From Plicaturopsis crispa FD-325 SS-3 (lineage: Eukaryota; Basidiomycota; Agaricomycetes; Amylocorticiales; Amylocorticiaceae), in NCBI GenBank assembly GCA_000827205.1, contig KN832555.1:1042893-1106892 (forward strand): a stretch of DNA of 64,000 nucleotides. The letters run 5' to 3'. The translations under genes and the position numbers were made by a program. Below are positions 45,905 to 57,400 of the stretch, piece after piece. Under the pieces are notes generated by a model. It was not told the origin of the DNA and did not search any database. It saw nothing but the letters and a program-made list of their open reading frames with translations. Position 1 is the stretch's first letter. Each line of letters starts with the position of its first letter.

Positions 45905-48384
45905 ATGGCGGACATGGACGTATTCGCGGCAATGGGCATCGCAGGATTCGGGAAAACGACCAAGAAAAAGCAGCTGGACCCGTCTCGGTTTGACAGAAAT
46001 AAACGAGAGGAGGTGCGCAAACGGTCTTTCAGCCGGCTAACATGCTGCTAACACGGCTCAGGTCGTGCCTACTGCATCCCATGCGGACGACGACGAAGCA
46101 AAGCCGTCCCCCGCTGTCGCAGGGCCCAGTCGAGGACCGGAGCCCGCATCGCAAACCTCCATGCCCCCTCCGCCCCTCCCACCGTCCGCGTCCAAACAGA
46201 CGCCCGAAGAGGAAGAGGAGGAAGAAGAGCCGGAGTTCGACTTTGGCGACGACAACTTCGACTCTGCGGACTCGGACCTGCCAACCTTCCCGACGACGCA
46301 CGAGATCGTGCTGAAGGACCACACGAAGGTCGTCTCCGCGCTCGCGCTCGACCCCTCCGGCGCGCGCGTCGTGAGCGGCTCGCACGACTATGACTGCAAG
46401 CTGTGGGATTTCGGCGGCATGGACATGCGCTGCAAGCCGTTTAAGAGCTGGGAGCCTGCGGGCACGTACTACGTATGTTCCCCACCTGTGTGCATATGTG
46501 TGTGTGCATAGAGGGCCAACAATGGCGCGCAGGTGAACGATTTGAAGTACTCGAACGACGGGCACAGGTTCTTAGCTGTGTCTGGGACGACGCAGGCGAA
46601 GCTGTTTGACCGCGACGGGGAGGAACAGTACGTTGCGCTCGTTGTGTCGTGAATCGGATATTCTCACCTGAATGGCAGGGCCACTTATATTAAGGGCGAT
46701 CCCTACATCCGCGATATGCGGCATACAGCGTGCGTTTCTCTCTCCAATTTAGTATGCGGTCAATTAACGCAGTTCCGGAGACAGTGGCCATGTCGGTGAA
46801 TTGTCTGCGTGTGCATGGCATCCTAAGGATTCGGAAACCTTCATAACGAGCTCAGCAGACTCCACAATTCGGTACGTTTCACGATCTCATCTTTCTACTT
46901 TATTTTAATCGGACGCTGCGACAGAATATGGGACGTGGAGAACAGGCGGAAACAGACGACGGTCATCGTCGTGAAGTCGAAAGAGCGGGGTGCGCGGACA
47001 CGCGTGACGACGTGCGGGTACTCGCCCGACGGAGCTCTCATCGGCGGAGGTGCGTTTTCCTGTCAACCTTGTTTGCGCGCTGCGCTAAAGGGCGCCTGTA
47101 GCTTGCGTGGATGGTGCGTTGCACATGTGGCAGACGCGCTCGAATTTCGTGAGGCCAAACATGACCATCGAGGGCGCGCATGCCAAGGGGACCGAGACGG
47201 GCTCGTTGGTGTTCTCCGTGGACGGGCGGACGGTGCTCACGCGCGGTGGCGACGACGCTGTGAAACGTACGTGTGGACATTCAATCATCGAGACCAATTT
47301 CTCATGCATCGCACTGCAGTCTGGGACCTGCGTGCATTCAAAAAGCCGCTCGCTGTGCGAGAGGGGCTAACGACGCTGTATCCTACTACAAACGCGGTGT
47401 TCAGCCCGGACAACAAATATGTGGTCACAGGGATGGGCGCTTCCTCGAAAGGTGGTAAGGGTAAGCTTATGTTCTTGCACAAGGACACCCTAGAGGTCGC
47501 GCAGGAAGTCGAGATGGCGACCACCCCTGTCAAAGTGCTTTGGCATTCCAAAATCAACCAGGTTCGTGTGTGCGCCAGGAAAATGACATTGCGTATTGAC
47601 AATATCAATATCACAGGTTCTAACCGGTCTCGCGAACGGGGAGATATGCGTGCTGTACTCACCCATGACCTCATTAAACGGCGCGAAACTGCTCTCAAAC
47701 AAGGGCCCGCCGCGCAAACGTACAGTGGAAGACATGTCCGATGCGCTCGCGGAACCGAATATCATTACGCCGCACGCGCTGCCCATGTTCCGCGACAACG
47801 AGGGGCCTGGCGGCAAACGGAAACGCGAGAAGGAGCGCATGGACCCGAAGAAGAGCAGGCGCCCAGAGCTTCCTGTGACAGGACCAGGGCGGGGCGGGCG
47901 CGTAGGCGCGAGCGCTACACAGCACGTCGTGCAGAACCTCGTGCGGGACACGACGCGGGACGAGGACGTGAGTGTTGTTTGCTTTGTCCTGGCAACGGTG
48001 AACGCGGCGACTGGAAAAATTTTGATCTCGGCACGCCGAATTCCGATCTCTGGCTTCCACGTTCCACGCTCCTTTGCACACGACACTCACGGTTATTTTT
48101 TTTGCTCGTTCGTTGCAGCCGCGAGAGGCGTTGCTCAAGTACGCCGAGCTAGCAGAGACGGATCCACAGTGGACTGGAGGTACGTTACGATTTGGCTTTG
48201 AGAGTTACAGGGTGGTGGGACATGCGGCGGCTTTGACGTTGTTGATGATTGATGTAACCGGAACTGACGTGGCGGTTCTTGCCGACGACGATTTTCATTC
48301 ACAGCCTGGCGACAAAACCAGCCCAAGCCTGTATTCGCAGAGGCAGAAGAGGAGGAGACGGACGAGAACGGCGGAGGGTCCTAG
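45905..48384 (+). CDS. WDR70-type WD40 protein
   Basis: About 595 residues, eleven exons: 45905-46012, 46062-46472, 46533-46627, 46679-46729, 46773-46871, 46925-47049, 47102-47266, 47320-47561, 47617-47967, 48119-48179, 48305-48384. Orthologue of human WDR70, which supports histone H2B ubiquitylation and DNA double-strand break repair. The N terminus has MGIAGFGKTTKKKQLDPSRF and a long Pro/Glu linker. WD repeats follow: VSGSHDYDCKLWDFGGMDMR, ACAWHPKDSETFITSSADST, IRIWDVENRRKQTTV, GALHMWQTRSNF, LWDLRAFKKPL and VLTGLANGEICVLYSP. The C terminus PREALLKYAELAETDPQWTG and the final NQPKPVFAEAEEEE are WDR70-specific. Near 47580 a run of A makes the exact acceptor coordinate uncertain by one base. 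Confidence 0.92.
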
Positions 48385-48519
48385 CGCTGTGGAACGAGGA
48401 GACTCGTATATGTTTTTTGTAGCTAGGACTGTAGCCTGCCCATTGAGAAAAGGCGATTTTAAGGGTGGCCCGGGTACGGATAGGGTGGGACCCCGGAGGA
48501 ATCATAATTCTTGGGGGCC

Positions 48520-48526
48520 TATAAAG
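48520..48526 (+). promoter_or_regulatory. TATA box of the BET gene
   Basis: TATAAAG, 84-90 bases upstream of the ATG at 48610. Confidence 0.5.
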
Positions 48527-48609
48527 GGACTGACTGGTTCAAATCCCGCCTGGCTCTGCAAATTCCCCTTCCCCTCGCACACTCCTGTGACTGTCACGCG
48601 TTTGCCACA

Positions 48610-51400
48610 ATGGACGCGCCTCAAAACAGTCACGCAATCAACGACGGCGCCGCCATCCTCGACAGCGACGCCCATCCAATTCACGCAGATTCCCCTACAA
48701 CGCCCGTTTCAAATGCTCAAGCAGTCAAAATCGATATGGACTTTGTTCAGGAGGAGAGCGATGCTAGACACGAGCCAGTCCCGATCAGAGTAGACGTCGC
48801 GTCAGTTGACCCCTGTGAGTCTCCTTTTTTTCTCGTTCTCTTTCCTCCCTTTTTCACACCAGGAAAGCCACGCAAGTCGACGTGCAGATGGCCTCGGAAC
48901 CCGTCGCAGAGGTCAACGGTGCTGTCGAGAACGTCGTCGATGTCGTGATGGGCGAAGAGGAGCTTTCGTACCCGTCATACGCCGCCGAAAACGGCCATAC
49001 AAACGGTGTCACAGCTGCATCCGCCACAACTACACCAGCAGCCGATGTCGTTTCGGCCGCCGCAACACCCCTCCACGATGTACCTGCTTCCTCTCATACA
49101 TCGCTCGAGCCGAGGTCCTCTTATCGCAGTCACAGTCCAGACTCGCCGCCACCTGCAAAGCGTGCGCGTGTATATTCCGACGCTAACAAAGCATCTTTGT
49201 CTCATGTAAGTTCATCTGCTCGCTGTACGCCGTCAAAGGGCGTGCTAATGGCCTGCATTTACCCTCCGTCTGAAAAGTCCGCCACCCCACCTCCAGTGTC
49301 TGCAGAGCCCCCGCCGCCATCTTCTACGCACGACTCTCCAATGGTAGTGCAGGAGAATGGATCCCCTCCAGATCCAACACCAACACCGACGCCCGCACCA
49401 CCTGCCGATACGCCTCAACCTGCTGTCGCTGCACAACCTATTGCGTCCGAACCGCAACCGTCTGCGCCCACTTCGACACAGGTGACGCTTAGCCCCGCGC
49501 AATACCGCTTCTGCCTCGGTGCAGTCAAAAACCTCAAACGCTCCAAGGAGTCGGGTCCGTTTCTTCGGCCAGTCGACCCTGTTGCGCTGGGCATCCCGCA
49601 CTATCCGAGCATCATCAAGAACCCCATGGACCTCAGCACCGTCGAGCAGCGTCTCGTTGCGTCGAACCCTTCGAAACCCGATCCAAACGCGCAACATCGA
49701 TACTATAACGCTGAACAGTTTATAGATGACATACGCCTCATTTTCAGGAATTGCACGACGTTCAACGGGCCGGACCATCCCGTCGTCGCGATGGGCAAGC
49801 GGTTAGAGGAGAGCTTTGACAAGGCGTTGAAGAATTTGCCGGCACCTCTTGAGGTGCGTAACGTGAATTTGTGTATGTCATCATAAGCTTATACGGCGCC
49901 GCGCAGATTGCCCCTCCAGTGGTTAAGAAGCCTTCTACACCGCCTCCCCCTCCTGCGCAGTCGAAGAAGAACGGCCGCCGGCTGTCCACCACCGTGCCCC
50001 AGATTCGGAGGAACGACGGCGATGCTCCCGGACGGCCCAAACGCGAGATCCACCCTCCTCCCCCGAAGGACCTCTCGTATGTCGATGCCCCGCGTAAAGC
50101 CCGCCGGGCCAAAGCTCCCAGGAACGACGGTACCGCGGAGCAGCTCCGATTCTGTAGCAAGCTGCTAGCGGAGATGCACAAGAAAACGCACTGGGCGATC
50201 GCCAACCCGTTCTATGAGCCTGTCGGTGCGTAGCGCGTTACCAGTCCCTCGGCGTGTCTTAGCATATCCTTTTTCAGACTGGGTCAAGCTAGAAATCCCG
50301 GCTTATCCCAAGATTGTCAAGAAGCCTATGGACCTTTCGACCATGCGGAAAAAGCTCGACAACCATGAATACGCGTCCGCACAACGATTCTGGGACGACT
50401 TCAAGCTGATGATCCGGAACTGCTTTAGCTTCAACCCGTCTGGCACGATAGTCAACCAGGCGGGTAAAGATTTGCAGCGTTTATTCGACGAGAAATGGAA
50501 GTCCCTACCGCCCCTCCATGACGCCTCGGACGAAGAGGACGATGAGGATGACGAGGACGCAGACAGCGGCTCTGAACGCGCCCGTACGTCAAGTTTCTAT
50601 GCCACATTTCTCCCCACGAATTAATGTGCTGATCGCTAGACTATGCAGGTACCATTGCCATGATGGAAAGCCAGATCGAGAGCATGCGCGGCAACATTGC
50701 GGCCCTCAAGGGTGCCAAGCCGCAGAAGGAGAAGAAAGAGAAGAAGAAACCTTCGAAACCCAAAGCGTCGTCGTCCACTGCCGGTCCGTCGAAACCCAAG
50801 CAGCCCAAGCCCGGCATGGGGAACAAGCGCGGCCCCAAGAAGCAGCCGCAAATGACGGACGACGACGTGCTGACGTTCGACCAGAAGAAAGACCTCAGCG
50901 AAGCCATCGGCTCGCTCGACGGCACGAAGCTCGAGCGCGTCATCCAGATCATCCACGAGGGCGTGCCCGAAATACGAGACGTGAGTCTGCCGCAGCAGCT
51001 TTTCCTCCGTGACACGGTTGTTAAAATGCGGGCTCTGATGACCAAGCAGAGCACAGAGGAGATTGAACTCGAGATCGATCTGCTCCCCTCGCAGGTGCTC
51101 ACGAAGCTGTACAACTTTGTCCTCAGGCCGTTGCGCGCGGGCGGGACGGCGACAGGGAAGCGCGCGCGCGGGGGCACGGGCAAGGGCACGGGCACGGGCG
51201 GGCTGAAGCGGAAGAGCATGGACGAGGACGTCGAGGCGGAGAAGATCAGGCAGCTCGAGGAGCGCATGGCGATGTTCGAGCAGGGCGGCAGCGCGGGCTC
51301 GTCGACCGCGGTTGCCTCGCGCGCACGCGCCGCGGACGACAGCGAGCACTCGTCGGACTCGAGCTCGGGGTCGGATAGCTCTGGATCGGACAGCGAGTGA
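48610..51400 (+). CDS. BDF1: BET double-bromodomain protein (BDF1/BRD4-like)
   Basis: About 811 residues, seven exons: 48610-48814, 48868-49205, 49278-49853, 49907-50225, 50278-50583, 50640-50980, 51050-51400. Reads acetylated histones and recruits transcription machinery. Bromodomain 1 is at about 255-365 (IPHYPSIIKNPMDLSTVEQR, NCTTFNGPDH; acetyl-lysine Asn at about 344). Bromodomain 2 is at about 440-560 (IPAYPKIVKKPMDLSTMRKK, NCFSFNPSGT; Asn at about 532). The NET domain is near 655-720 (VIQIIHEGVPEIRDSTEEIE, then LPSQVLTKLYNFV). The tail ends in an acidic Ser-rich run. Introns 49206-49277 (72 bases) and 50981-51049 (69 bases) are multiples of three without stops, so unspliced forms would still be translatable; removing the second restores the NET consensus. 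Confidence 0.95.
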
Positions 51401-52071
51401 TTTCGTCTGTCGGTCTGTCTGTCTTTCGGGTTGTGCTTGTGCGTTGTTATTGCTGCTGCGTCTGGTCCGTTGTGCATGTGTTCATCCGCCCGCGTCGTGC
51501 GTGTTCTGTGTTGTCGTTGTTGGTCGTACTCTTCCTTTCGCTCGTTCCCTCACCGTTGACACTTTTATTTCTCTTCTTGCCCACAAAGTACTTATCCTAC
51601 CATTCAAACCTAAAGACTCCCCCTGCTGTAGCTACATAGTCGGTTTCGTTTCCCTTTGACGTCGCGATAATCCATTGACGTTTTCAACTCAAATGCGAGA
51701 CCTCGACATCGATAGCCTTGACCGTCTAATTCGGTGTACGCAGATGGATGGATAACTGATAGCATTGCCCCGCTATAAAACATTATGCGCTTATCTATTC
51801 TGCGGCCACGTAGGGCCAAGTGACTCGCCCATCCCATGGATGCCCTCCAGGCTAGAGACATGTGCGACTCCCTGCACGTCCGCGAGACGGGGAGATGGTG
51901 GTCCGGCTAATGGATGTATTCGCATGCGATGCGGTATGGTGGTACTTATTGTACAAGATTGTGTGGGTATCGATCGATCGTACTGCTCATCGTCGGACAG
52001 TCAGCACCACTATACACCCCAGTCGTTAAATTGTGGCGGGCGTACCGTGCGTCTCCAGGCTCAGCGGCAGG
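51401..52071. other. Convergent 3' spacer
   Basis: 3' regions of the BET and cupin genes. The BET side is T/G-rich (TCTGTCTGTCTGTC type). No gene seen. Confidence 0.5.
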
Positions 52072-52415
52072 TTATTCGCCAACGACGTACGTGCACCCCT
52101 CCGCACCGATCCACACTTCGTGCACGCGGTCCGCGTCGACGTCTATCCTCGCGCCCGCGCCGTGCGTCTCGCGCGTGGGTGAAGCGTCCTTCGGGTACGC
52201 GATAGTGAACGTGCCGCTGAGGATGAGGTGCGTCGTGACGCCCGCATGGCGGTGCGGCGGGTAGTGTACGTTCCTATACACGCGTTATACGTTAGTGTGC
52301 TGCTGTGTACATCATGTGTCGGGCTGGAATTGACGCACGGCTTGTCCGTCCATGTAAAGACGTTGGTGAACCCCCAGGATTTCACTTCCGCCTCCTTCAG
52401 CTGGTTGGCAGACAT
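52072..52415 (-). CDS. Small single-domain cupin
   Basis: 92 residues in two exons, 52415-52339 and 52273-52072. A minimal cupin barrel. Motif 1 is seen as HYPPHRHAGVTTHLILSGTF (metal-binding His pair and the GTF turn). Motif 2 is DVDADRVHEVWIGAEGCTYV, which keeps one His. Small cupins of this kind act as isomerases, dioxygenases or sensors; the substrate cannot be told from sequence. The N terminus MSANQLKEAEVKSWGFTNVF has no targeting signal, so it is likely cytosolic. Confidence 0.85.
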
Positions 52416-52734
52416 GGTAATGCGATCGCAGAGTCAAGTCAAGTGTGCAGGCCAGGGCGTCTGTGGGTGCACAGGAAAGCTGTGGGTGGTGGAGAATAGG
52501 AAAGAAAGCGCGATAACCAAGGATTCTTGAAAAGGGCGCCCGAGTCACTCGGCGAGTCAGAAAAATAAAAACTCAAAGATAACCAAGTTCCGGTCAGATG
52601 ACATCACGATAAACGAGGACCTGCGCAATCATTGGCCATATCTTATTTGCCAATCACAGTCGAGTAAAAACATAATGCATAACGCAGATACACACAAAGC
52701 ACGAAAGCAGGGTAGTAAATATCACAGAGCATAA
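52416..52734. other. Spacer upstream of the cupin gene
   Basis: A/T-richer than its neighbours. Promoter of the cupin gene and 3' end of the G-patch gene. Nothing else seen. Confidence 0.4.
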
Positions 52735-54198
52735 TCATCGACGCTTGGATCCTTTTTGCTGTTGGAATTGGCCCCACGCTGAGCGCACAGGTGCTGGAGG
52801 AGGGACGACGGGCGGAGGGGGTGCTGCTTGCGGAGGAGGCGGTGGTGGAGCGAAGTTACTAGATGGGGGCGGCTGGGGAGGCGGAGCTGGTGGTCCTGAC
52901 GACCAGCCACCGCGATTGGGAGGGGGAGGGATCGATTGCGAGCTGCCCGTGTCCAGTGAGGTCCAGCCTGCCGTCCGGAATGCAGGCGCGGAACTTCGGC
53001 TATCGTGTTGTTGCTGGGAACTTGATGCAGGCTCCGGGGCAGGTGTAGGGGCAGAAGGACCAACGTTCGCCCAACCAGATTTCTTGAAGCCAGACTGAGA
53101 AGGCGGTGGCGGCAGTTCGGGCGGCGGAGCTGGAGGGGGCGGTACTGAAGACGCTACGGACGCCCAACCCGACTTCTTGAACCCTGTCGGCTTCGGCTCT
53201 CCGTCGCCACTGTCTAGCGCTGGGGTAACTGGCGGTGCTACAGTAGGCCGCGCCATTCTGACACCGGCAGCAGCAGCGATCTTCCTCAATTCCTTCTCCT
53301 CCCTCTTCCGCTCCTTCTCCTTCCGCTTGTCGATTTCTTCCTTCGGTTTCGCGCGCACGGTGGCCTGCATGTCCTTGAACCGGGCCTTGTGATGGTGTGC
53401 ATACGAATTGGTATGTTCGTCGTATTGGGCGACGGTCTGGAATTGTTTGTCGCAGAGCGAGCAGTAGAATGCCTTGAGAGTATCCGTTATCTCGTTCTTG
53501 AGGGCCTCGCGACGGGCGACGGTGTCCTGTATCTCCTTCAATAAATTTACAGAGGAACGAAGTATAATCTGCACACCTCGCGGACTCTACGCTGTTCTTC
53601 CGTTTCTTTGACCTGGCGCTCAGAATCGAGTCCACGGCGCTGGGATACGGTGGTTTCGATCATGCGCACGTCCTGGCTAATTTTACCCAGACCCGTCAGG
53701 TCGCGCTTGATTTGAAACGGAATGGGGTCAACGCGGCCTGCGATGACGTCGTGAGCGCAAACATTGCCGCGGATAGAGAACGAGCATACCTTCACCCGAC
53801 AGACCGAGCGGCTGTCCCTCTGCCCAGCCTAGCTTCGCTAGCATAGCAAAGCCCTTGTTCGTGCTCTTGATCTTGGTCTCGACCGTGATGACTTCGCGCT
53901 CCGCCCTGCCGGAGACGTATTCATCGTACTTGGCGATATCGGCACCTGGAGGCGGTGGGGAAGGCGAACGAGAGATGATAGATGTGTTGTCTTCGTCATC
54001 GTCATCCACGTCCATGGCATTTTCTGCGTCCGGCGACCTTGAGCGCTATATGAGGGTAGGAGAAGGACAGGGCAGTATGGGTTCTTGTCAAGGGCGCATA
54101 GAACGCAGAGGCAATACCTTCAAGTTCTGCCGTTCGCTCGGGCCATCCTCGCGAGAGATGGGTATGGCATTCCAGCGGGCGACAGATTTTGCAGACAT
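52735..54198 (-). CDS. G-patch and C2H2 zinc-finger protein (GPATCH8-like)
   Basis: 432 residues in four exons: 54198-54118, 54045-53790, 53737-53577, 53535-52735. Likely an RNA-processing protein that activates a DEAH helicase. The G-patch is at about 70-105 (GFAMLAKLGWAEGQPLGLSG, then EGRVDPIPF). A C2H2 finger follows: FYCSLCDKQFQTVAQYDEH, then SYAHHH, within a Lys/Glu-rich helix. This order matches vertebrate GPATCH8/ZNF804-type proteins. The last 190 residues are Pro/Ser-rich and repeat a tryptophan motif: GFKKSGWASV, GFKKSGWANV, FRTAGWTSL, NRGGWSSG and VRSAWGQF. The start is shared with a 206-base divergent promoter facing MPH1. Confidence 0.9.
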
Positions 54199-54404
54199 TT
54201 TGTGCTCGCCGTCGTCGTCGTTGTCGTCGCTGTCAGTGTCGCCGTCGTCGTTGCTGTGGCTGGGAATGAACAGCGAGCTCGGTCCGGGAAAAAGTGGCGC
54301 TCGACTCGACAACGCACGTGAGCCGAGTCGCGTCAAGTTCGTGTGGCACAAGCAACTTTCCTCTTCTTCCGCTACTTTCATCTTCGTCGTCGTCGTCGAG
54401 CACG

Positions 54405-57400
54405 ATGAGCTCGGATGGCTACTTTGACGATGATTTCAACGATCCGGAACTGCTCGAGGCAGCCAACACCCTAGAGGCGGCCCACTTTTCTCCTAAGAAA
54501 CCACCCCCACGGCCCGCGACTCTTCCCCTCGCGAAACAGCCGTCCGATTCCTTCGACGCAAGTTTCGACATGGACGACATCGATTTCGCGCAGATTGACG
54601 CGATTACCGAGGATGCGTACAGCGGTAGACTAGCGCAACCCGTCGCAGGGCCGAGTGGTCTCGCGCGAACGGGATCGAAGCAAATGACCTTGTTCGGTGA
54701 CGTTCTCCAAGAGAAACCCAAGTTAACCCAGCTATCGCGTTCGGGCTCTGGATCTGCATTACAGAGGACAAAGTCTACGCCGCGTAATCCATTTGGGCAG
54801 CAGGCCCCGAAAACGAAGGTGTGGGATCAGACTGCGTGGGCAAAATCCGGGTGGAAGAAGCCCCAACCCAAAGGGAAAGGGCGGTCTTTTGATGACGAGG
54901 ATGGAGAGGATGAAGAGGCAGTGGAATTTGAGCAATTCCCTGCTCCTGTTGTGCCTGGTGGTGAGTACTTGCGCTACTTGAGTTGTGATTATAGCTAAAT
55001 TTCACCCCGCAGCCGGGTAAGACCTTACATGTTGCCGTGTATGATGTAGCTCACGATTACCTCGTCGTGCATTTCGACCAATAGACCTGTAGGTCCACAC
55101 CCCTCATATTGCGTTACTTGAGCTGATTCGGAATTCACTTTCTTAGCCCCCAGCTATGAAGCTCGTCCCAGACTTGCTCGAAGTCAAGCATTGGATATAT
55201 CCCCTCAACAAGCCCAAACGCGACTACCAATACAACATAGTCAAGCACTGCTTATTCGAGAACACGCTTGTCGCGTTACCAACCGGTCTGGGAAAGACAT
55301 TTATTGCAGGCGTCGTCATGCTTAACTGTTCGTGATGCGCTACCCTCGTATAAGCAGATCGCCCTGGTTGACATAGACGCTCAGATTACCGTTGGTTTCC
55401 CGACGGGAAGATCGTGTTTGTCGCGCCTTCAAAGCCACTCGTCGCCCAGCAAATCGAAGCATGCCACAAGACGTGTGGTATTTCCGGCCATGACGCAGCA
55501 GAACTCACTGGAAACGTCCCCAGAGCCCAACGGGCGAAAGCCGTACGTATGTATCTGTAACCCGGTCGAGTAATCATTGACCGTTGTCTTTCTTTAAGTG
55601 GCGCGAGAAACGTGTATTCTACATGACACCGCAAACACTCATGAACGACCTGATCAGCAGTAATTGCGAAGTCAGGGATATTGTGCTCATTGTCGTTGGT
55701 ACGTTCTCGCATATGTTGTGTCCGTCCGCTCAATCTTAATTTTTTCCGTTCTCTATAATGTAATAGATGAAGCGCACAAAGGCACAGGCGATTATGCCTA
55801 CGCACAAGCTATCCGGTATCTCATGGCAAAGAATGGGCACTTCCGCGTGCTCGCCCTGACCGCTACGCCTGGAGGTACTCCGGATGCGGTTCAGGCTATC
55901 ATCGACTCCCTTCACATAAGCCACATCGAGATCAGAGACGACAATAGTCTGGATCTCAAGGAATACATCCACGAGAAGGTACGGTAACCTTTTCCAGATC
56001 ATAAGCTGAGCTAACGTTTCGGGTCTTTGCCACAGGTCCTCAAACAACATATACTGAAGATGAGCGAGGATATCAATAAAGTGAAGGATCTGCTTGTCGC
56101 GCTGATGAACGTACGTTTGTACCAGCCAAATTCCTGACGGAAAGCTGATTCGAAGCGCTTTTCAGTCTATAATCCAACCTCTCAAGAATCGCGGTGTGAT
56201 CCCAGGGCACACAGACGTCGCGACCATGCATCCGTTCCGCACGACTGCTATTAGCGGCGAGATCATGGGCGGCAGGGGTAAGAAGGATCAGATGTGGGCA
56301 CTTCAACCTCTCAATCAGCTGGGCTCACTCGCTCGTGCTATGGGTTATCTTGTGCGTCACCACCTCCGCCACGTCCTCTATCATCCAAGAAATGCTCATT
56401 TCTGCGTTCCGTATTCCAGATCGAAGGTACCATGGGCATGTGCTACTCCTGCCTATCCGAGATCAACAAGGAGCCAGAGCCGGTCCCGGGCAAGAAACAG
56501 CAAGCGGGGAACAAACTGCGCGCGAACCCGCTCTTCAAGGCCGTCATGCAGGAGCTCGAGGCGCAGCGCGCGCGCGGCTTCTCCGCGCACCCGAAGATGG
56601 AGCGGCTCAAGGCGCTGATACTGCAGCATTTCGGCGACGGGCACGCCGCGGATGATACTAGGGCGATTGTGTTCGTGACGTTCCGGGAAGCGGTGGACGA
56701 GATTGTGGCGGAGTTAAATAAGGAGCACCCGTTGATACGGGCGTCGAGGTTTGTTGGGCAGGCGAATACGAAGTCGGGAAATAAGGGCTTCGCGCAGAGC
56801 GAACAGCTCGAGGTACGCCTGCTGCTTGCAATCTTTTCGTTTACAAAGGGGCTCATTTAGTTTGTTATAGGTCATACAGAAGTTCACCAAAGGCGAATAC
56901 AACGTCCTCGTGTCGACAGCAATCGGCGAGGAAGGGCTCGATATCGGTCAAGTGGATTTGATTATGTGCTACGACGCTCAGAAGACGCCGATCCGCATGG
57001 TGCGTACCCCGTACACTTCTGTCCACTGGCTGCACTCATCGTTCCGTCTAGTTGCAACGCGTTGGACGTACTGGACGTCAGCGCACCGGTATCGTCCACG
57101 TCCTACTAGCCGAAAACCGGGAAGAGCACAATTGGGACAAGGCAAAAGCCACACATAAAGACGTCAACCGCTCGATCGTCCGTGGAGACCAGCTAGAGCT
57201 ATACGCAGATGTCGACCGCCTGATTCCAGCCCACATCAAGCCGGAGTGTCTGGAGCGGAAGATGGACTGCATCGAGTACGTGCGTGAGGGCCCGAAGAAG
57301 CGCGCTTCGAAGGGGGCGGGGTCGCCTGCGGCCAAAGGCACGAAGCGGAAGCGGAACGACGATATCGGGCGGAATATGCCTGAGGGCGTGCACGGTGGGT

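Noticed and set aside
46935-48152. 405-codon plus-strand frame across WDR70
   Set aside because: It reads through introns of WDR70 and switches out of the conserved frame; the spliced WDR70 model explains the region.
50641-51477. Long minus-strand frames opposite the BET NET domain
   Set aside because: Antisense shadows of GC-rich, low-complexity coding sequence.
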